A stretch of 64,000 nucleotides of DNA from Conus ventricosus (Eukaryota; Mollusca; Gastropoda; Neogastropoda; Conidae): assembly GCA_018398815.1 (NCBI GenBank), contig CM031601.1:26086863-26150862 (forward strand). Direction: 5' to 3'. The stretch's first letter is position 1, and every line of letters starts with the position of its first letter. This document shows, piece after piece, positions 10,541-64,000 of the stretch. Below the pieces are notes generated by a model, which saw only the letters and a program-made list of their open reading frames with translations, had not been told where the DNA came from and searched no databases. The position numbers were made by a program, and so were the translations under genes.

Positions 10541-13500
10541 CTCTCATCCAAAGGAGAGGTCAAGTCCTTGGTAATTCTGCTGCATGTGCACATGTCACAC
10601 CTTCAGTTGCATGGATAGAAGCCAGTTTTGATATGTGGATCATGTTCCACCCATCTCTCTGCAGGTTTGTTGAGCTCTACCAGGCTTTCTGTCAACAGGC
10701 TGAGGCAATATTCATTCTTTGAGCAAAGATATCTTTGTTTCTCTCGTCTGCATGTGGCATTTGCCGATTTCGGTTGAGTATCACTGATACAAATAGCACC
10801 TGTGTAACACATGTGGTAACCCACATTTTCTCGGTGTTTTTTGACTTTATAATTTTTTTTAATGATCTCACTACATTTTTTTTTTTCTTTTTTAATTCTC
10901 CTCATTCAGTCATTGTTGATCTGTTTGTACATTCCCATCCTGAAAAGTCATGATGACGAAATTAACATTTTTCAGATTTAGATTACGCAGAAAGATTTTT
11001 AACAATTTCTTGCATTTTAACATGTCATTTAAGAATGTTCAGTTGTGTTGTGTTTTTCGATGTGATTGATTTTAACGTGTGACAGCCTGACCCTTTGCTG
11101 GCATAAGCAACTTATCTTATCTATCTTATACATATTTTGAATTCAGTTTTTTATGTTGTCGTGCACATTTCAGCTTAGTCATTTTTCCATTTCCAGTATG
11201 TCAGCAAGAATGATTCCATCTTCCATGTGTGTGCAGCATTGTGATGAATTAAACTGTGATATAGAAAAACAGCATTGTGAATTGAAAAGGTATACTGCTG
11301 ATTTTATTATTGTTGATGTATTTAGTGAAATTATATGATTATTCTTTTGATCAGTGCATTTATGCTTTTGACTTCTTTTTTTTTTGCAATCAGAGTGGGG
11401 ATGTGGTGGGAAAGGGGGTGGATGGGTAGGACTGGCCTGTGCTGTTAACATGTCATACATCACTAATCAGTGAGAACTTTCCTTTTAAGATTTGTGAGCA
11501 ACCAGAGCACAGGTTTAGACTTTCATGTTCATCGTTTTGAAGCCTGTGCTCATGGCTGCGAAAGTAAACAAAGAGAACAAAAATGATGATCTTTGAATAA
11601 TAAAAATAAGTTACAAAAGTGGAGACCCTTCTCTAGAAAGAGTGGCGACTTGCCGTTACATAGGATCTCTGTCAGACTGTTGCCAGAGAGGTGACGTCAA
11701 GGGATTTGATAACAATGTGGAAACAGTTTGACATCACATGGCTGGGTAGACACAAACAAAAGGAAGAGACAGAAGTTATGGCTGAGGGGAGACAGGAGGG
11801 TAAAAGCGATAGAGATGGGCGGGGGGGGGGGGTGGTGGTAGAGGGGGGAGTTAGGAAGGTGTTGAATGAAAATGAAACGGATGAACAAGAGGAGAGTTCT
11901 TGAGTCCTTAACGTGTCTAGACTTTTTTCCATTCTGTCCTCTTATGCCCCCTCCCCCAACCCCTTCCCTTCCTGCACCAACCCTCTGAGCAGTACTTTAG
12001 CCTCTAGAAATTCCAATCTTGAGCAATCAAATAAAATCTTTTAACCTCTCAGCCCCACAGAAAGGTACAGAAGGGACACGATTCTTGCTGACTTCTAGAC
12101 GACTGTTACGACTTCGTTTGATCACAGTTTCAGAGCTAGTGGTGTGTGTGTGTGTGTGTGTACGTGTGCGTGCGTGTGTGTGGTGTGTGTGTGGGGTGTG
12201 TGTGTGCTCTCCAATATTGATTGATCATAATGCCAAGTTTCATTTTTCTACAAGGAAATATAACAAAAGCTATTTCGTATAGATCTGATAAGTAGACAGT
12301 CACAGTGTTAATATATATAGATGATCTTCTCTAGCATCATCCTGCTTACCCAGTGCCCATTTCAGCATGTCAGTCAGGTTCTCTCTCTCGAATTCATCCA
12401 CTTGATGCAAATTGTCATTCCTCGTGTACATCTCCCATTCTACTATTGGCATCATTTATTTCCTGCGAAAAAAAAATTGTGAGAAAGATAGCTCCATGTC
12501 TGTGACTGCTCTGCCCAGAGATGTCTAGCATCTAAGTAGCACCAGCACTTTCGCAACAAAAAAAAAAAAGTTGCGTTCACAGTGCAAACAGCCACATTGA
12601 ATACACAAGGCAATTCTCAAGCAGCCGGCTATGGAAGAAGTGAATGCAAGAGGAGAGAATATCATTCCCAAATCCGGAATTTAATGAAAAAAAATCTTCA
12701 ATTTCCACTTTAAGGGAAAAAAAGTCAGTTGTGTGTGTTTTCTTTCTTGTTTCTCCTTTTCTTTTTCTCTGAAGGATGGAGTGTGTGATAGATATTGCCA
12801 GTATTAAATTCTATAATGCCAGTAACTACAGGCAACAGGTGATGCTTCCCCTCTGAAGGATAGTGGTGATAATATTGCGTATAAATTCATAAAGCAGTAA
12901 CTACAGGCAACAGGTGATGCCTTCCCCCTCCGAGCTCTCCTTTGGTCAGAAGCACTCTCCTTCGTCCACCACAGAAGCACTTACAGTTAAAAAGTCGGAC
13001 TTTCCTATTCATCGTGTCTCTAAAATTGCAGATGGTTGGCAGCTACTGGCAGCTGTTAATGCCCCCCGAATGGGACTTCCACCCCCTCCCACTGTGACAG
13101 TGTTGTATCATTATTTGTTTTTACATACTGCTGATGGCTCATAAGATAATACTGTATAGTGGCAAAGTTGAAGACAATCATTTCAGTTGTGATTATGAAG
13201 CTTACCTGCATTAAAAACATGTTTGTGTTTTATGTGGCAATGAAGTAGAGTACCAGTAAGAAATATATATGTATTGCGTTGAACGAAGACTCTGGCATAG
13301 TTGCATAAACAGATGACTTGAATATAAATGATCAAATATATCGTTCAGATTCTGAACTGAGAAATATTCACACTTTTATTCAAGAGTACATCAGTTCACC
13401 TAGAACACTTTTGCTCAAGCGACAATGGCTTACCTGTAAATAAGTTATACTTTGACGGAATTCTATACAAATAGTGAATTCAAAAAACAAAAAAAAGATA

Positions 13501-13767
13501 TTGGTTAACAAAGTTCATTATCCATTTATTTGTCCACACTTCATAGAACTTTTGAAATACAAACTATTGTCATGTAGGTTGAAACAAAGTGGTAAAATGT
13601 TATTCAGTTTGTCGTAATATTAATTCTAACGGAATGAGTTATAAATGCTAGAACCAGACAATAATCTTTTACATCAAAGATATGTCAATGCTATGTTAAT
13701 CCATGTATTAGTTTGAATGTATACATTATATGTTTGAGGATTTATTCAAGGATATATTTGAAGATTT
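10541..13767. other. Intergenic, no gene seen
   Basis: AT-rich sequence between the two genes. It holds a GT-rich stretch at 12142-12208, a G run at 11820-11832 and a two-copy direct repeat (12819-12855 and 12893-12932). No exon or RNA gene is supported. Confidence 0.5.
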
Positions 13768-13845
13768 AAAAAAGATTAGCAACAAATTCGAACTCATATC
13801 AAGAGATATCTTGATATGAGTTCGAATTTGTTGCTAATCTTTTTT
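13768..13845. repeat. Perfect inverted repeat, 36-bp arms and 6-base loop
   Basis: The arm at 13768-13803 is exactly complementary in reverse to 13810-13845, with AGATAT between. The arms end in A and T runs, so the whole could fold as a hairpin with no mismatch. Confidence 0.95.
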
Positions 13846-16800
13846 TTTTTTTCAAATTATGAGTGGCATAAAGGTGAATCTTTGCCATTTTGGAATTATA
13901 TGTTTTCCCCAGCAAACTATGAAGTGGTTACTTTGCTGTCAACCTGTCTTATAGTGTAGAGAACTAAGCTTGTATTTTGTTTTTCCTACTACGTGCTTGG
14001 ACCTTATTAATTTGTTGTCAGTGTTGTAAGTCAGACTGTAAATAATTGATTGGCTGACTGGTTTCTGTTATGTGTAATTTTCATAGTTTTCTGTGAGTGC
14101 ATGTCCCTTTGATTCCAGCTATGATGTGATGCATGTGTGGAGGTGATGTGCGCATTATTTTTGTCTTTAGTTGACCATCTTTTTTTCCTGCCTCTATTGA
14201 TCGTTCTGTTTTTGTTCTGGCAATTCTTATGCAATTTTTGTCATTGGGTATCTGTTTATGATCTGTTTTTTGTGTGTTTTTTTTCATCCGACGGTGAGGT
14301 GTTTAGAAATTGTACACAGCATCCAGAGTGGACACTATCTGCCCATTCTGCAGTGTTTATTTGCTCATATTACTCATTGTACTTTTTTTTTTTTAACATA
14401 TTTTTATGGCATTTTAATGTTGTTCCTTTTTTTTTTCGCTCTTTAAAAATCTGAGAGTGAAAGATCACGAGCCTGGCACTCGCAGCTCAGCCTGATTGTA
14501 TTTCCCGCCAGATGATAGTTGTTTATCTACGTTGTTACAGATTTTTTTTCATTGTTCGTTTCTTTTTCAGGAAATATTGTTGTTGTTTTTTTTATGATGG
14601 TTTGGCTTGCTCATGATATGACATTTCTTTTCCTATACGAGGTTTTACAGCCCTGAAAAAGTTCTGAGTGGTTTGCTGGACTATGGTGATGAAAACTTGA
14701 AGGTGGACGATAGGGTCAGTGAAAATAAGATGCCCATGTCAGAACTTGTGACAGAAGCATCGCCGTGTAGACTGGAAATTGCAGTTCCTGGATAGTTGGT
14801 TGCCTGATAATTCAATGGTGTGCATGATGTTAGCTAGTCTGTTAACATGGTCGATTTGATCTCATCTTGTGTGCATGTCCGTGGCAGTCAAAAGACATAA
14901 CATAGTAATACAGGTGGTGGTATTATTCAACTGGCAGTTTTTTGTGTGTGTCTAAAATGAGAGTTTTCTTCTTGCTTGTTCTACATTTGATGCGATAAAT
15001 GATGTGCTGTGACTTTTCAGTTTTGATAAGTTCATACTTGAAAGATATTTTCAGACTCTACAGTTGAAAAAAAAACAACATTTAGCATGTTCTGGATGCA
15101 AAAGCACATTGACAAATGAAATACTGGACAAAAAAAAAGATGACAAATGAAACACTGGGGAAAAAATGGATAAAGCTGCAAGCATTGTCAAGCTTTTTTT
15201 TTTTTTTTTTAAAGGGTAGCAGAAGTACTGTGAGGAAAATGATTTTCTTCAAAGTTCACAACAGTGGACCAAGCTGTATGTGAGTGCAGTGATAGATGCA
15301 TTATAATCAATACAAATGCAGTAAACTCAAAGAGGAGGTTACAATACGTTGGATGTCAGAGGGAAGTAATTCATCAATAATTCTCCTGATAATTAGATGG
15401 ACTTCTGAAGTCTTCAGCTCAGTGGTTCATTCAAACTTCAACGCAGGTCTTCAAGCGGTGGGTGAACTATTGGATTATGCTCTCGAGAGAACAGAGAGGG
15501 AGAGGGGGAAGGTGGGGGGGGGGGGGGGGGGGGAGTAAAATCAAAAGAAGAAACATCTTAGGACTGCATCAAAAAACATTAAAAAAATGTCTTTGGGGAG
15601 TTTACAGACATTTGTCAGCCTTCTCTCGTCCCTGTCCTTTCTACTTACAGTGCAATTTAGTATCGCCCCCCCCCCCCCCCTCTCCTACCCTGCCACCCTC
15701 TGCAAAATTTTCAGTTATGGGGTTGAGTGATTCTGCAGTCAATATAGTCTTTATAATGATAAGAGAAAAAAACGACTATCAAATAACCCTCCCCTCCCTC
15801 CCCACACACACACAGTGACACACACACACATGTATACAGACATGCACAAAATATGCGGGAAATTTTCCTGTTTAAGTGAATACGCTGATCTGTTGTACAA
15901 GTATATGAATGGATACACCAAGTGCGTATGTTAGAAATAGAAAAAGGTTGTAGCTAACATACTGTAAATAATATGATCTATTTCTAACCGTTGTTTTTAA
16001 AGCAAATCTGTGATATAAACTGAAAAAATAAAAATTGATTTCATCTTTGAAAAAAACAAACCCAGGTATGATGTTGATTATGGATGTACATGTAGTTGTA
16101 ATTCTCTGTGTGTATGTGTTTCCAAATACACATGTATGTAAACATCTTCTTCAGTAAACTAGAAATAAAACACCCGAACTCTCATTTTTCTTGTTCCAAC
16201 TTCATTATTTGTCTCTTCAACATTTGCAACAGACACATTCCTGAACAGAAAACAAAGTTTATCACAGACTTATGGACGGAAATGTATCACCATTAAACAT
16301 TTTACAGAAAATTTGACATGTTTTGCCACATTAACTCCTCTGGACCCTCACAAGTAATAACTGATAAGCATGTATTATCTGTAAGTGGTCTTGATGCTTT
16401 TTTTTTGTTTTTGAGATAATTGTAAACAGAGAACTGGTCAGTTCAGAACAAAGACAAAAAACATTTTCAAAATAGAGCGTAAGTCCACTAACTAGTCGGT
16501 CAATGCAACATATACATAATCAAATAAACTAGGAATGAACTTCAGGAGAGCCTATCACTTCTAATACATGAAACTGATCAATACAATGTTAACATAGTAC
16601 GAGTTATACAAACAAAAACAAATCACAACCCAGGTGGGCCTTTTCTACAACAGTGCAGTGATATATGGAATGTTCAGGGTGTTTTTTTTTCTTGGTTTTT
16701 TTTTTTTTTCTTTATTAGAGAATAGTAAGTCTTAAGAAATTCATGGTGAATTATGCCCAGATAGAAAAAAAAAGCTTCTTGGTCAAGTCCTGCTCTGCTA

Positions 16801-18111
16801 GGGTAGTTCTTCTCTGTGCTGGAATGTCTGGATGTTTTAGTTCTTCTGTGCTGTATGTCTGGAATGTTTTAGTTCTTCTGTGTTGTATTTCTGGAATGTT
16901 TTCTCTTTTTTTCCAATAATGGTGTGGTCTTTGTGGATGTTGTACTGGACATGTGTGTGTGGTGTGGTGTGTGTATGTGTGTGTGTGTGTGTGCATGTGC
17001 ATGCATACATGTAAGAGACTTAAAAGAGAGTGACACACATGTAGACACATGAAAATAAATATACATCATGAAAGCAGAAAGATACATACGAAGACATTTT
17101 TTTCCTGATATGACATGGTCTCAAATCACAGACATTTTTTTCCGATATGACATGGTCTCAAATCATAGACATTCTGTGTTTCATGTTAATAATGTTTTAA
17201 CCCCAGTGCTCCAGTTAATTCAGTGGTCAACCGGCAGTACGATGTTATTCTCCCACTAAGATGACAGATACGCTGAATTAATATTTCTTGGACCCATCGT
17301 CACAATACACTTATTTTCTTCACACTCGGATTCATATTCATTCTGATTTTCATAAATAAAACCTTTTTGTTTTGAACCGATAGTAATGATCTGCAATCAC
17401 TTTTCTTTATAACAAAGTGCTTGTTGGAACTCTGCTAAGATTACTATAACCTAATGCAAAAAGTCAAATCTAAAGAAATGTCTGATCCCTCTTAAGTAAA
17501 TAAAACACTTTTTCACAGCTGCCAACTGATACCGGATATTTGTGAGGAATTTTCCACAGTCTTATATTGTTAGATCAAAATGGGTCCCAAAATAATCTCT
17601 TGCATAAAATGTTTGGTTTTCTTCTGTTCTTTTACGATTTCCTTGGCACGCAAACAGATGTCAGTTGCTGAAATTATTAACAATACTTAACAAAACGGTA
17701 TTGAGCATTTAAAGGATGAACACCACTTTTATCTCCAGTTTGAAGCCAATCCACTGCTCCTGCGAGCTCCAGCATTTGGGCTGCATTGGTACTGAACCTG
17801 TTCCTGTTTTGTTCATTCGTACTAAGTCTGTTCCCACCGAGTTGATACTTAGCCTGTTCATGCTGTGTTCATACTAAGCCTATTTCTGCTGTGTTCACAC
17901 CAAGCCTGTTAATACTCCTGCTGTATCACACAATGCCTGCACTGAAACATCATTTGCCAGCCACTGAAAATGAAAAAAAACAAAAAAAAAACTTTCAAAG
18001 ACACTCCAGACAACGTTGACAGCCAAAGTCCGTTTGAGATGTACAGAGGGCTGACAGCATCTGGCTGGTTGGATTTTAGTAGGAATAAAGCCTGTCACAC
18101 ACAGGCAGACA
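13846..18111. other. Intergenic and DYNC2H1 3' flank
   Basis: No coding exon seen. Notable contents are a G run (15512-15532), a C run (15667-15680), long T runs (15195-15211, 16700-16710), a two-copy 42-bp direct repeat (17092-17172) and a diverged short tandem repeat around TACTAAGCCTGTTC (17818-17912). Part of it should be DYNC2H1 3' UTR. Confidence 0.5.
16711..16716 (-). terminator. Possible DYNC2H1 polyadenylation signal
   Basis: AATAAA on the minus strand lies about 1.4 kb past the DYNC2H1 stop. It is the first exact hexamer I found downstream, but it stands beside a long T run and could be chance. Confidence 0.25.
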
Positions 18112-63583
<45,472 letters not shown>

Positions 63584-64000
63584 CTGTAATGGCAGTGGTG
63601 AATGAATGGTTTGTTGTTCAAGAGAATGCTCTTTGCTGATGCTGAGGCTGGAACAGGATGATGCTGGATGTGGCTGTGAAAGGGGGAGGCTGGAATGAGG
63701 GGCATGGGAGTGATGCCACTCACCTGGTGCAGGTGATGAGACAGCCAAAAATAAACAAACAAGTAAATAAACTAAGGGCCAAAGCATCACAAGAACAGTA
63801 CTAGTAGTGCGTGGACCTGTTCTTTTTGGTTACCATCCTGCTGTTCAACATTTTGGCAAATAGGTTTTTTTCTCTTTGTAACTTATTATAAATTCCCTTC
63901 AACATCAACCAAGTGCATTCACACTCAAATAGTATTCCACTTTTCAAAGATCTAAAGTCATCTGTCATTATTGTGTTTCCTTGTTACCAGTCTTCTCATG
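63584..64000 (-). other. DYNC2H1 intron at the window edge
   Basis: No further exon before the right edge; the next upstream exon must lie outside. Confidence 0.6.

Overview
This window is intron-rich animal DNA. Exons are short, with GT-AG introns, among many (AC)n/(GT)n microsatellites, non-LTR and LTR retrotransposons, tRNA-derived SINEs and small inverted-repeat elements. The dynein-2 gene and the repeat content fit a lophotrochozoan, probably a mollusc; that placement is inference.

The dominant gene lies on the minus strand from 63583 down to a stop codon at 18112. It is the C-terminal part, 29 recognisable exons and about 1,660 residues, of cytoplasmic dynein 2 heavy chain (DYNC2H1), the motor of retrograde intraflagellar transport. 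Reading from the right edge, the exons encode AAA4, stalk coiled coil 1, the microtubule-binding domain, stalk coiled coil 2, AAA5, the buttress, AAA6 and the C-terminal domain. The 5' part of the gene lies beyond the right edge. A second gene, on the plus strand at the left edge, has its last three exons at about 1241-5241 and then an AATAAA signal. I do not recognise its product. The two genes converge on a region of about 12.7 kb (5376-18111) that holds a terminal-inverted-repeat DNA element, a 5'-truncated LINE, minisatellites and a perfect 36-bp-arm palindrome.

The intron at 27720-38178 carries an 8.4-kb Ty3/Gypsy-type LTR retrotransposon (28059-36450). It has LTRs of about 1.9 kb and a CAACC target-site duplication, and lies antisense to DYNC2H1. 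Integrase-like sequence precedes reverse transcriptase in it, which is not the usual Gypsy order. A second copy of the inverted-repeat DNA element sits at 20119-20844. Both copies encode a short NKW-x-W-x-W peptide near their start.

The least ordinary structures are minisatellites built on or against splice acceptors. One at 511-1290 repeats an acceptor plus exon start 11 times. Another at 44165-44715 abuts the acceptor of a DYNC2H1 exon. Sequence quality is uneven. From about 28.0 to 42.8 kb the consensus looks unpolished, with homopolymer distortion and exons broken in several frames. Elsewhere many exons carry one single-base deletion in a G/C run while their splice sites are intact. I read these as assembly errors and not as pseudogenisation.
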